Part shown: positions 8,501 through 15,833 of the stretch, piece after piece
Layout of the letters: the number at the start of each line of letters is the position of its first letter
Numbering within the stretch: the stretch's first letter is position 1
The notes under the pieces: model-generated
Told to the model about the DNA's origin: nothing
Seen by the model: only the letters and a program-made list of their open reading frames with translations
The model's database searches: none
Origin: Candidatus Woesearchaeota archaeon
GTDB lineage: Archaea > Nanobdellota > Nanobdellia > SCGC-AAA011-G17 > JACPNG01
NCBI GenBank assembly: GCA_017609845.1
Contig: JAFCDD010000013.1
Span: 1 to 22,271 of the forward strand
Direction: 5' to 3'
DNA length: 22,271 nucleotides
Position numbers and translations under genes: made by a program

Positions 8501-11500
8501 TAACTTAATAAGTTCATCTTTATGTTCTAAGCTAAGGGGTTCTCCGGAAGTACCAGAAAGCTCTGCTTGTTTTTTATTAAATTCATTAATAGCTACTGTA
8601 TTAATTATATAATCCTTATTTTTCTCAAACTCTTCTTTTCCAGAATTCTCATCATAATACTTCTTAGCTTCAGAATAAGCCCTCACAGCATTACTCAATC
8701 TATTATTAATTTCTTCATATTCTAAATTTATTTGTTTGCTATAAATATCATCTCTGCCTTTAACAGCTTCCTTCATAGAACTCAAATAAAGATGCTTCTT
8801 AATGTCTTCAGAACTAACTAAAGGATTATTCTTATCAACAAGATTGATTTTATCATAAGCTTTAACATAATCGCCATCATTCTCCTTAACTTTCTTGTTA
8901 TATTCATTAACCTTTTGATTATAAATTTCAATTTGCTTATTGATCACTTTAGCATTATCAGATATACAATCATCAACGGTTCTATATTGACCTTCTCCAA
9001 AACCAATATTTTTATCACAATAATTATTCCATCCTCCTTCGTCATCATATCCATTCATAACAACATCTCTTGCCCCGGCTTTACTTCCAAAAAGAAAATT
9101 CTTTGCAACAATGCCCGCATAAGTAACCACACAAGTTTTCTTCCATCCTTGCACAAAACCTTCCATCTTATCAATAATACCAGATAATTTCTTAACAGTA
9201 TTATCAATCTGGCTTATCTTTTTGTCAATATTTTCAGTAGTCAAATTAAACAATCTCTTTTCAATAGGAATATGTACATAAAAACTAGATCTTCCAGTTA
9301 ATTGGGGGGTAGCAGGACTAATAGTAACATACGCTATATTCTTAGATCTTGATTTTTTAATCTTTAATTTATAATCGTCTACCTTTCCTTCTTTTTCTAT
9401 GAACATTACTTCTTGTTTTATCTCGATAGTTTTTTCTTCTTCTTTCTTCTCTTCTCCAGATTCTCCACCTGCTTTTTGAAGTTTCATCTCAGAAGGGTCT
9501 GGGACTCCCAGCTCCCCATAACTTATATCTCTAGTTTTACCATAAATATGACCAACCAATTCACTCTTCCCATTAAAAATTACCTTAAATTGGGCAGGAT
9601 TTGCTGTGAGTTTACCATTCTTATTAAGATCTTGTATCTTAATTTCATTACCAAATTTATTTCTAAATAATTCTTCATCAAAAACTTCTACTTGCCAATG
9701 TAAATGAGAACCATCGCCCCTTCCAAAGGAATATACCTTTCCGGTATTACCGACTTCTCCCACCTTGTCTCCTTTCTTAATTGTAATTATTTCTTTACTA
9801 GAAGAATCTAATTTAGGTATGCTTTTACTAAGATAATCAGAAAATATTTCTTCCATATTCAAATGACAATATTTATCTTTAAATCCATAATCCTCATACT
9901 TAATAACAATATAATTGCCGCATTGGCTATCAGAAGAGGCTTCTTCAATAATTCCATCTCCTCTAGCAAACACGGAATCCCCAATATCCCCATCTATATC
10001 AACACCAAGATGTTTCCTTCCACCAAATCTTGGTTCGCCCCACACCGAAGTAAATATCTTTTTTCTATCAGATTTAACCGGAAGAACAAAAGAATCGTCA
10101 GCTTCTTTACTAGGAACAGAAACATCATTTTCTACCTTCCCAAAAAATTCTTTCTCAACTTCACTTACAACATCCTTCCTCAACTCAACACCATTGCTAT
10201 TTATCTCACTAACAAACCAACCAGTATTATCAATCTCAGAACCAATAGACAAAGTAATTTCTTTTCCATTCAATTCAGCTTCAACACTAGAATCCTTCCC
10301 ACCATAAGCTTCCAACAAAGAAACAATAACATCTTTACCATTTTCATTTATAACAAGTTCGGGACTTCTTATGCCTGCACTCTTTCTTATTTCAAGAAGA
10401 GTATCTTCTCTTAAAGTATCATCATCGATTCCATTTGCATATTGATAAGCAGAACTATAAGCTTTTTTCTTTCCATTGTTGGCTATAAGCAAATAACTTT
10501 TAACAATTCCCAATATTGCCTGATCTCTTAGCTCATAATTCTCATTGATAACTTTCCTATAGTTTGAGATAGCTCTACAAGCTAATTTAATTCCTACCTT
10601 TCTACAATCCTCTCCTTCGCATTCCTCGGCCTCCTTCTCCAAATTCTCCTTCTCATCAAAATCCTGTCTATTACACCAATTTTTAACATCACCCAAATCA
10701 ATCTTGGAACCAACAACCCTATAAACTTTTTTCTCTTCCCCAGTCTCAGAATTCTTCAGGGTCAAAATATTAATAATCTTATTAGGATTCTCTCCTTCTG
10801 CCTCTGTTCTTGTAATCTCTATATCAACTACTTTCCATTTAGAACCAGGATACAAACTATCTCCAATTCTTAATATTCCTTGATCTATAATCCCGCCATG
10901 AATAACTTTAACAGTAGCAGTTTTCTTGCTAGTATCTATAATCCCATCCAATCTTACCTTAACAGCATTCCTAGAAGTAGTTCCGTAAATTCCCAAAGAA
11001 ATATCTCTTGATACTTGTCCAACATTTAATCCAAATTGACCAGACGCATCACGTCCAGAAGCATCATAAATTCTAAAAGAAGCCCTGCCAGATTTAATAT
11101 CTTCAGCAACTATGTAACCCATTCCATCCAAAAAAGAATCTTGCTCAGAAAAAGCAGATAAATCAGCAAATCTATCTGTTCTGCCATAACCACTATAACT
11201 AGTATAATATCCTATCCTATTAGATATGGGCCAATTAGCCATATTTGGATTAATATATTTAGCATAATCTCCAGATTTCTCTTCTAACCTTTTACTTTCC
11301 TTAATGCCCCTCAAACTTTCATCAAAATCAAAATAAATAGTAGCATCAACAGTAAAATTAATAACATCAGGGACATCGGCTTCCCTAGGTATTCTTTTTA
11401 ACCTAACAACCAAAGTACCTGCATCATCCAAATCATTCAATGTATCATATTCATACTCTGCTCTTCTATTCTCTAAAACAGAACCAACAGCTTCACCAAC

Positions 11501-11971
11501 ATTCCTGCTAAGCCTAACTGCTTGGTCTACTAAAAATTCTCCTTCTCTCCTGAACTGAGTAAAATCATTAAACCCTCCTCTATCCAATTCAGGCAAATAA
11601 GGGCTCCTCCTCAATCTTATTTCCTTAGGAGGAATATAATCTATACTCAAAACATTAGGATTCCTTTCGAAATTCGGAACTATGTTAACAATCGACGGAG
11701 TCCCAAAATAACCCTGCCTATAATCTCCACCACCAAAAAAAGTTGGAAAACTAGTTGCCTTCAAAAAAACAAAAACAGGAACACTATCCTGCTCTACTAA
11801 ATCAGTTGTCAAGACTTCCGGATCATAACCAAAACTTCCACCACTGGAAACTATATTTAATCTATCCAACTCTCCAAAAGTTCCAGGATATGTTTGAGCA
11901 TAAACTAAAGAGGAAGCTACGCTAGAAAAAACAAATAGTGCAATTATCCAAATAGCAATCAACTTCTTCAT
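5597..11971 (-). CDS. Giant secreted surface protein with M23 (lysostaphin-type) peptidase domain
   Basis: This 2124-residue protein starts with a Sec signal peptide (hydrophobic 4-24, likely cut after VYA at 25). The only catalytic domain I recognise is an M23 zinc-peptidase fold at about 640-770. It has HLGVD (H654, D658), a YCHL segment near 700 and SHLHWQVE (H756, H758), so the zinc ligands are intact. Before it lie beta-rich segments and a helical, TPR-like stretch with CEGEDC at about 440-530. After it come a Glu/Lys linker (about 835-850), a long helical region (905-1170), a Cys-rich region (1370-1800), another helical region (1810-1930), a second Glu/Lys linker and a C-terminal domain with few cysteines. 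M23 enzymes usually cut peptidoglycan, which archaea lack. The ATGA overlap with the upstream 642-residue gene indicates translational coupling. The role is unknown: surface or S-layer-like structure, adhesion or a lytic factor are possible. Confidence 0.85.
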   Translation of the reverse strand: MKKLIAIWIIALFVFSSVASSLVYAQTYPGTFGELDRLNIVSSGGSFGYDPEVLTTDLVEQDSVPVFVFLKATSFPTFFGGGDYRQGYFGTPSIVNIVPNFERNPNVLSIDYIPPKEIRLRRSPYLPELDRGGFNDFTQFRREGEFLVDQAVRLSRNVGEAVGSVLENRRAEYEYDTLNDLDDAGTLVVRLKRIPREADVPDVINFTVDATIYFDFDESLRGIKESKRLEEKSGDYAKYINPNMANWPISNRIGYYTSYSGYGRTDRFADLSAFSEQDSFLDGMGYIVAEDIKSGRASFRIYDASGRDASGQFGLNVGQVSRDISLGIYGTTSRNAVKVRLDGIIDTSKKTATVKVIHGGIIDQGILRIGDSLYPGSKWKVVDIEITRTEAEGENPNKIINILTLKNSETGEEKKVYRVVGSKIDLGDVKNWCNRQDFDEKENLEKEAEECEGEDCRKVGIKLACRAISNYRKVINENYELRDQAILGIVKSYLLIANNGKKKAYSSAYQYANGIDDDTLREDTLLEIRKSAGIRSPELVINENGKDVIVSLLEAYGGKDSSVEAELNGKEITLSIGSEIDNTGWFVSEINSNGVELRKDVVSEVEKEFFGKVENDVSVPSKEADDSFVLPVKSDRKKIFTSVWGEPRFGGRKHLGVDIDGDIGDSVFARGDGIIEEASSDSQCGNYIVIKYEDYGFKDKYCHLNMEEIFSDYLSKSIPKLDSSSKEIITIKKGDKVGEVGNTGKVYSFGRGDGSHLHWQVEVFDEELFRNKFGNEIKIQDLNKNGKLTANPAQFKVIFNGKSELVGHIYGKTRDISYGELGVPDPSEMKLQKAGGESGEEKKEEEKTIEIKQEVMFIEKEGKVDDYKLKIKKSRSKNIAYVTISPATPQLTGRSSFYVHIPIEKRLFNLTTENIDKKISQIDNTVKKLSGIIDKMEGFVQGWKKTCVVTYAGIVAKNFLFGSKAGARDVVMNGYDDEGGWNNYCDKNIGFGEGQYRTVDDCISDNAKVINKQIEIYNQKVNEYNKKVKENDGDYVKAYDKINLVDKNNPLVSSEDIKKHLYLSSMKEAVKGRDDIYSKQINLEYEEINNRLSNAVRAYSEAKKYYDENSGKEEFEKNKDYIINTVAINEFNKKQAELSGTSGEPLSLEHKDELIKLIEEKLLKGDTPPNKVSQVNSVVIKDKGETIFTFSEGKIISLKPVKYNWDIIKGNYPNFAGNYNKKLKRWFKDVKDVDIKQYEIDERSGIDQLLNSNQQVIILGRALYEDKNDRNKYYLALSQEVNNREYTFANNAEALYGPNGEPYCIPWVNDGEYLRVLEFYRGKDVKTLRLESVGPDGLLCTDDDIILEDESAIDIPENRIKKSNYISHVDRFSYCKGETISVGGKVFRCKKENLEKFRQQEQPRCTDVFSPGDCKLLYNVCDPVVCPVSRFNLGGRWYVNDVVQTGLSGSLVLGLPNWKNGQITPPICFTGVLASLKNFRSVLQGASSCLKVAKEKGESVGLCDKIRSAFVCELFWKEGITIIKVLGGFFSGKPQQGGVEYINLKSTLDNVGDSFDFFVNSYSRTVHSVYQKRDFAEIGAEICKSSIHGKVPSLGSFMDYLSRPSDPPQFTAFLSEVPSDGYLGASTYNVYYHIYAGSNPTPNGQPFVDYSVYLRNDVGGIYFVTDGRCKGVQRGRINSGGFVSHNVDCRAPEGFNEVCVEINGVPQCGFGKVSSEFVFNYLTDLSVSREIQRKINNKEECIGDRESTGSYVKGKYVPGYGSASLNVVRVCGASAPGDPKNWAKVGTCGKDEKDRDLGYCWLDTRSLDRIKNLERNEKLQNVLEERDKEYVVRKEGEEERDISVEIVRNEDAEKQVREIKDRYKAMLAMGTLMYFSKEDYVKSSFEFIKEYDDLVELEIIPDYIKGQILFEKGDVYYDLAKLMFDLIKRELPTPKKVVVEQKEKKEDVVGDTDKGAKEESIEEISTKPLNIYLEYFESKGLYRYYYFYINGKRMINSGSPYVGYPYLVLLPSSSAIDESKGWSKVYKHSTGWCLIPASLNHYPIFKSKSKSSMCNIASDESIRRMKNTFLSDIKKITGIDYSEYDVKNIFDEGLLDGYIDKVYSTVNRKGETSEPIEFRINTYD

Positions 11972-13896
11972 TCTAACTTAGGATAAACAAAAAACCTCCC
12001 CAATTCCATATTTTCTAAACTTGAATACAAACTTCTCAAATCACTCAAACTGCTGGGTCTGTTATCATATAAAGCATAAAATGTAATTTTCTCAGCATTA
12101 ACCAAATCTTCATCGTAAACAACCCAATTAAACTTAATTTTTCCAACTAAATTCTCCTCAATTTCAATCTCAGGAATTTCATTTGTAACACATTCCTCTT
12201 TAGTAAACCCTAACAAACCCATAATAAAATTAGATGGAACATCAACGCAATTTTCAATTTTCTGTCCGGGAATTGTAAACTTAACTCCTTTAGAATCCAA
12301 AACATAAGCATTAACCTCATAAATTCCGCTAGTCAATCTCACCTTCCCCCCATTACTAATGGAGGTCGTATAACCTTCAGTCTTAAAAGTAAACATAACA
12401 TCCTGGTCCTCAACATCACTAACAACTCCTGTTGCCTTGTTAATTAATTTTATATCGTAATCAATCTCATAAATAGGTTTTACCAAAATAACAGCAGAAT
12501 CTTCATTAACAGAAGAGAATTCCACGCTTCCTTCACTATAACCATCAGCATTAGCAATCAGTCTTCCATTCAAACAACTTATTACGTCACCATTAAATTC
12601 TCCATCTTTAATTTTACCAGCATTACAACTATAAGTTCCGCAGCTATACCTTAAATTTCCATCAGCCAATCTATAAAATCCAAAGCCATCATCGACCAAA
12701 ACAGTAACATCAACATCCTTATTCTTGTTTTCACAAAAATCAATACTCTCTATTTCAATATTTTCACCATAAACATTTTCCTTCGGCTGATTGTTATCAA
12801 TTATTACCATATTAGCAAATTGAAAATTATAATTATCCTTGCTCAAAACAAACAAAACAGGAAACTTAACATCATAAACAAAATTATAATCATTAATACA
12901 AAAAAATCCTCTCAATAAAGAATTTAATTGTTCATTATTAATTACATTATCACTCTTCAATATATTTCCCTCGCTAGGAAATACATCCATATACATCGGC
13001 CAGCCAGAATTATAAATTACATCAACATCAACATTATCTGAATCATCCAACAAACCCCACTTATAATAATCATCACCCTTTTTATTCTTCTCAACCACAT
13101 CAATGTAATTAAAATTATAAGAAATCCCCTTTCTCAAAGCAGAATAAACCTCTCCTTTATCCCATAATCTTGTTGTACAACTAAATTCAGTGCCAGAAAC
13201 AGGAATATCCTCGCTAACAACCATGATATCATAGGTTTTTTCTTCTAAAAAATTATCTTCTTTGATTTTCTCTGTAATTTCTTTAGCTAAACTATACATC
13301 TCTCCCAAAGGAACATCTATTGTCTCTTCAAATTCTTCCAATAAAGTTTCCCGGTCCCCATTAATTACCTTAACAGGCATCATAACCTTAACATCAATGA
13401 ATTTCTTTTTTATATCTGCATTAACATCAATATCAGTAATTTCAAATTCATAACCTTCAAATTGATTTAAATCAAGACACCCAAATAAATGGGTCAAGAC
13501 ATAATCTTCAATATCTTTTTCCATATTTCCCTTACTAGGAATCTGCGTCTTAGCTATTCCATTAGATTTCTCATAACTCCAGTAAGGAACATCAATACTT
13601 CCCATGCTAACCTTGTTCGAAAATATATCTACCTCATTCTCAGCTAAATCTTCTTTCGGAACAGTAAAATAACCTCCCTGCAAAGAAATAAGATTTACAG
13701 CATCCAGAGTAAGAGAATTAATACAAAATCCAATGCTGGTTTTAATATCTTCAATATCTTCTTGTACAAAAATCTCTTGAGAAATGGTTTTTTTAAAGGA
13801 TTCAACAATTTCTCCCCGAAAATAAAAAGTTACTCCGACTAAAGCAACTATCAGGATTCCAATAAAAATAAAAATTGACACTGCACCCCTTTTCAT
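11968..13896 (-). CDS. Membrane-anchored extracellular protein, pilin-like N-terminus, unknown function
   Basis: This 642-residue protein has a short basic start (MKRG) and a single hydrophobic segment at about 5-26 (AVSIFIFIGILIVALVGV). It resembles class III signal peptides of archaeal pilin-like proteins in the G-A junction, but lacks the glutamate usually found at +5, so a plain N-terminal anchor is as likely. The remainder is predicted to be extracellular, beta-rich and Asp/Asn-rich. It has a dozen or more cysteines, including the cluster CGTYSCNAG near 418-426. No catalytic motif is recognised. It overlaps the winged-helix gene upstream and the giant M23 protein downstream by four bases each (ATGA). 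It is therefore probably made in fixed proportion with the giant protein and may anchor or assemble it (inference). Confidence 0.75.
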   Translation of the reverse strand: MKRGAVSIFIFIGILIVALVGVTFYFRGEIVESFKKTISQEIFVQEDIEDIKTSIGFCINSLTLDAVNLISLQGGYFTVPKEDLAENEVDIFSNKVSMGSIDVPYWSYEKSNGIAKTQIPSKGNMEKDIEDYVLTHLFGCLDLNQFEGYEFEITDIDVNADIKKKFIDVKVMMPVKVINGDRETLLEEFEETIDVPLGEMYSLAKEITEKIKEDNFLEEKTYDIMVVSEDIPVSGTEFSCTTRLWDKGEVYSALRKGISYNFNYIDVVEKNKKGDDYYKWGLLDDSDNVDVDVIYNSGWPMYMDVFPSEGNILKSDNVINNEQLNSLLRGFFCINDYNFVYDVKFPVLFVLSKDNYNFQFANMVIIDNNQPKENVYGENIEIESIDFCENKNKDVDVTVLVDDGFGFYRLADGNLRYSCGTYSCNAGKIKDGEFNGDVISCLNGRLIANADGYSEGSVEFSSVNEDSAVILVKPIYEIDYDIKLINKATGVVSDVEDQDVMFTFKTEGYTTSISNGGKVRLTSGIYEVNAYVLDSKGVKFTIPGQKIENCVDVPSNFIMGLLGFTKEECVTNEIPEIEIEENLVGKIKFNWVVYDEDLVNAEKITFYALYDNRPSSLSDLRSLYSSLENMELGRFFVYPKLE

Positions 13897-14078
13897 TTTA
13901 ACCTGACTATCTTGCTTCCTCCTAATTTCTTAACTACAACCAGTTTTTTCTTAACTAAAACCCTGATTAAATCAGAAACAGTACTATTCTTAATATCAAA
14001 ATATTTAGCAATGATGCTAAAATTTACCAAATCTCTGCGTTTTATGAAATCTAACAGTTCTTTTTCTGTTGGTATCAC
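13893..14078 (-). CDS. Small winged-helix DNA-binding protein
   Basis: This 61-residue protein is a single winged helix-turn-helix domain. Helix one is IPTEKELLDFIKRR, followed by VNFSIIAKYFDIKNSTVSDLIRVLVKKKLV as the helix-turn-helix with recognition helix at about 31-44, and a basic wing (VVVKKLGGSKIVRLK). It resembles MarR/TrmB-type cores, but it is too short to contain a ligand or dimerisation domain. The start is GTG at 14076-14078. An in-frame stop two codons upstream rules out a longer protein. It is the first gene of the surface-protein operon and overlaps the next gene by four bases, so it is a natural candidate for autoregulation of that operon (inference). Three similar GAGTTTAA-type repeats lie just upstream. 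Confidence 0.8.
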   Translation of the reverse strand: MIPTEKELLDFIKRRDLVNFSIIAKYFDIKNSTVSDLIRVLVKKKLVVVKKLGGSKIVRLK

Positions 14079-14230
14079 TTTTTAAACTCTTACAAACCCC
14101 TTTTTCCCAAGAAAAGCCCTTAAACTCCTTTATTTAACTTTTAAAACTCTTAAAAAGCTTTAAACTTATTTAAATAATATTTGTCTAGAACTATTTAAAT
14201 GTTTTGGAAAGAATTAGTTAATAAAAAAGA
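14079..14230 (-). promoter_or_regulatory. Upstream region of the giant surface-protein operon
   Basis: This 152-base AT-rich gap contains TATA-like elements on the minus strand at 14192-14199 (TTTAAATA), around 14167-14176 and around 14129-14137. It also has three similar minus-strand elements built on GAGTTT(T)AA: 14078-14091, 14117-14130 and 14138-14151. No TATA box lies about 25 bases from the GTG start, so this message probably has a leader. Confidence 0.35.
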
Positions 14231-15019
14231 TTACTTTTCCTTTTTAAGAGCATGACGCCAAATAATAAAACCAACCACAATCATCGTCATACCAATAATA
14301 GCCAAATTAGAAACATAAACTCCAGTATCAGCAACAACATAGCCAGTAAAACTATAGTTGTTAACTGAAAGTCCTAAAGTAACAGCTCCAGCCAAGATTA
14401 TTAAAATTGCCATAGTTTCCCTTCTTATAATGCCAACCAAACCCCTTACTTCTTTCTTTGCTTTACGCTCTAACCTATGTCCAACACTTCTGGCAGTATA
14501 ACCCTTAATCAATTTGGCCCTCTCAAGTAATTCTGTCGCTTTTCTATACCTGCCTAACTTACTTAATTCCTCTGCTCTTTCTCTTGCTTCAGGCTCCACA
14601 CTAGGATCATTAAGAACATCTCTAAGATCTTCAACCGCATCTCCTCCCTTTTGCACATAATCTGGTCCTGGACCAAAAATTTTTTCAATAAGGGGTTTAA
14701 GCCACTTAGTAGGATGGGTGATCGTGTACAAAGCACCAGTACTTCGTCTTTTTTTAATCAATCTTTTAAACCTGCCTCCCTGATGATAAAATTCACCCAC
14801 GCATCCCTTACGTGAACCGAGTTCCAATCTCTCTTGGATATATTCTTCTATGCGGTCATCATCTCGCGTAAGTGGATTATTACTTCTTTTACTTCTTTCA
14901 ATATAACGATTAATTGCTTTGCGATCTATTCTACCTTCTACTTCTTTTGCCACAGAGGCATCATAATTATGCAAGAAAGATCTTATTTGTTTTTTTACAA
15001 ATCTACCGTAATCAACCAT
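14231..15019 (-). CDS. C-terminally anchored membrane protein of unknown function with TG-motif helical hairpin
   Basis: This is an unrecognised protein of about 262 residues. The N-terminal 190 or so are charged and helix-rich, with many Arg, Lys and Glu residues; a segment around VEPEARERAEELSKLGRYRKATELLERA looks like one TPR-type helical pair. The C-terminus has two membrane helices separated by SFTGYVVADTGVYVSN and ends in a basic tail (RHALKKEK). That hairpin matches the 69-residue protein at 5350-5559. The frame stays open to a GTG at 15064, but I choose the ATG at 15019 because a TATA element (TTTATTTA, 15041-15048) lies about 25 bases upstream, inside the longer reading frame. The soluble part is probably cytoplasmic by the positive-inside rule. 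Confidence 0.7.
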   Translation of the reverse strand: MVDYGRFVKKQIRSFLHNYDASVAKEVEGRIDRKAINRYIERSKRSNNPLTRDDDRIEEYIQERLELGSRKGCVGEFYHQGGRFKRLIKKRRSTGALYTITHPTKWLKPLIEKIFGPGPDYVQKGGDAVEDLRDVLNDPSVEPEARERAEELSKLGRYRKATELLERAKLIKGYTARSVGHRLERKAKKEVRGLVGIIRRETMAILIILAGAVTLGLSVNNYSFTGYVVADTGVYVSNLAIIGMTMIVVGFIIWRHALKKEK

Positions 15020-15040
15020 ACAATAAAAATAAATCATAAC

Positions 15041-15048
15041 TAAATAAA
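15041..15048 (-). promoter_or_regulatory. TATA box deciding the start of the tail-anchored protein
   Basis: TTTATTTA on the minus strand is centred about 25 bases from the ATG at 15019. It lies downstream of the alternative GTG at 15064 and so argues against that longer start. Confidence 0.5.
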
Positions 15049-15090
15049 CTTTTCGATTAATCACTCAAAAATAAAATAACAAAAAAGAAA

Positions 15091-15162
15091 TGGGCCTGGG
15101 GTGAATCGAACACCCGACCTCTTCCACGTCAAGGAAACGTCATACCACTAGACTACAAGCCC
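15091..15162 (-). tRNA. tRNA-Val (anticodon GAC)
   Basis: This is a 72-base tRNA. The acceptor stem GGGCTTG pairs with CAGGCCC (with one G-U pair) and the discriminator is A. The anticodon stem TTTCC/GGAAG encloses the loop TTGACGT, so the anticodon is GAC, reading valine GUC/GUU. The T arm contains GGTGTTCGATTCACC. There is no intron and no encoded CCA. The gene is divergent from the JAMM protein gene. Confidence 0.94.
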
Positions 15163-15187
15163 GCAAAAAAAATAAAAAAGTATAACC

Positions 15188-15197
15188 TATTTAAATA
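15188..15197. promoter_or_regulatory. Symmetric TATA element between tRNA-Val and the JAMM gene
   Basis: TATTTAAATA is a perfect ten-base palindrome. Its centre is 24 bases from the ATG of the rightward JAMM gene and 30 bases from the first base of the leftward tRNA-Val. It is the best TATA candidate in either direction and may serve both. Confidence 0.5.
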
Positions 15198-15216
15198 ACT
15201 TACTCATAACAATCCA

Positions 15217-15723
15217 ATGGAAGAAATAATAGAAGAATCTAAAATAAAAAAAATTATAATAAAAATACTCGCAATCTTCTTAATAATCCTAATGTTAACT
15301 TTCTTCTTAACAAGTACACACACAAGATTAACACTGGCAGGATTAATAGAATCATCCAATATGGACAACTTAAAAATAAAAAACACAAACATAATTTTTA
15401 ATAACGAAGTAAAAAAAGAACTAAATAAACTCTATCATCAAAACTTAGAATTAGAATTCAAAGTATGCCTATCCGGAAACATAGAAGAAAACACATATTA
15501 CATAAATCAAATTTACCAACCAGAAACATATCATCAAAGTTACAATAAAGTCATAGCAGAACCATGCAAAGATACAGACCTAATTAGCCTGCATAGCCAT
15601 CCTCGCTTACGTTGTATACCTTCAGAACAAGACCTAAAGAATCACAATAACCTAAAACAAAAAAATCCAAAAGCATTAATGATGATTATGTGTGAAGAAA
15701 ATAGATTTAATGTTTATAGTTAA
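15217..15723 (+). CDS. Membrane-anchored JAMM/MPN-type metalloprotease-like protein
   Basis: This 168-residue protein has an N-terminal membrane helix (about 11-31) after a short charged cytoplasmic segment. An MPN/JAB domain fills the rest. The JAMM zinc signature is complete: HSH at 126-128, then exactly seven residues, S136, two residues and D139. An upstream glutamate (E80, in ELEFKVCLSGN) is well placed as the catalytic base. In archaea, JAMM proteins remove ubiquitin-like SAMP proteins or act on other isopeptide or cysteine-containing substrates; most are soluble. Here the catalytic domain would face outward if the positively charged N-terminus is inside. A symmetric TATA element 24 bases upstream predicts a leaderless message. 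The stop is one base from the 3' end of the opposing tRNA-Thr. Family assignment is firm; the substrate is unknown. Confidence 0.85.
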   Translation: MEEIIEESKIKKIIIKILAIFLIILMLTFFLTSTHTRLTLAGLIESSNMDNLKIKNTNIIFNNEVKKELNKLYHQNLELEFKVCLSGNIEENTYYINQIYQPETYHQSYNKVIAEPCKDTDLISLHSHPRLRCIPSEQDLKNHNNLKQKNPKALMMIMCEENRFNVYS

Positions 15724-15724
15724 A

Positions 15725-15796
15725 AGCCTCAGGAGGGATTCGAACCCCCGATCTGCGGATTACAAATCCGCTGCTCTACCACTAAGCCACTGAGGC
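15725..15796 (-). tRNA. tRNA-Thr (anticodon UGU)
   Basis: This is a 72-base tRNA. The acceptor stem GCCTCAG pairs with CTGAGGC and the discriminator is U, as is common in archaeal tRNA-Thr. The anticodon stem GCGGA/TCCGC encloses TTTGTAA, so the anticodon is TGT, reading threonine ACA. The T arm has GGGGGTTCGAATCCC. There is no intron and no encoded CCA. The 3' end lies one base from the stop codon of the JAMM gene on the other strand. Confidence 0.95.
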
Positions 15797-15818
15797 ATAT
15801 CAAATAAAGAAAAAACTC

Positions 15819-15826
15819 AATTTAAA
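15819..15826 (-). promoter_or_regulatory. TATA box for tRNA-Thr
   Basis: TTTAAATT on the minus strand is centred about 26 bases upstream of the tRNA. It sits between rps3ae and the tRNA. Confidence 0.4.
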
Positions 15827-15833
15827 AAACTTT

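Noticed and set aside
9863..10414. A 183-codon open frame on the plus strand inside the giant M23 gene
   Set aside because: It is antisense to the M23 domain, has a biased Ile/Asn/Ser composition and no recognisable domain or promoter. It is a shadow of the opposite strand, like the other plus-strand frames within leftward genes.
11968..13896. The 642-residue protein as a true type IV pilin or archaellin
   Set aside because: The MKRG-AVS junction is suggestive but the glutamate at +5 is missing, the protein is far larger than pilins, and no prepilin peptidase or assembly ATPase is nearby.
15020..15064. GTG start giving a 277-residue tail-anchored protein
   Set aside because: The likely TATA box lies inside this extension and predicts a leaderless start at the ATG at 15019.
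15091..15796. JAMM gene between two tRNA genes as an integrated element
   Set aside because: No integrase, no direct repeats of tRNA ends and no sign of foreign composition; both tRNAs are intact.
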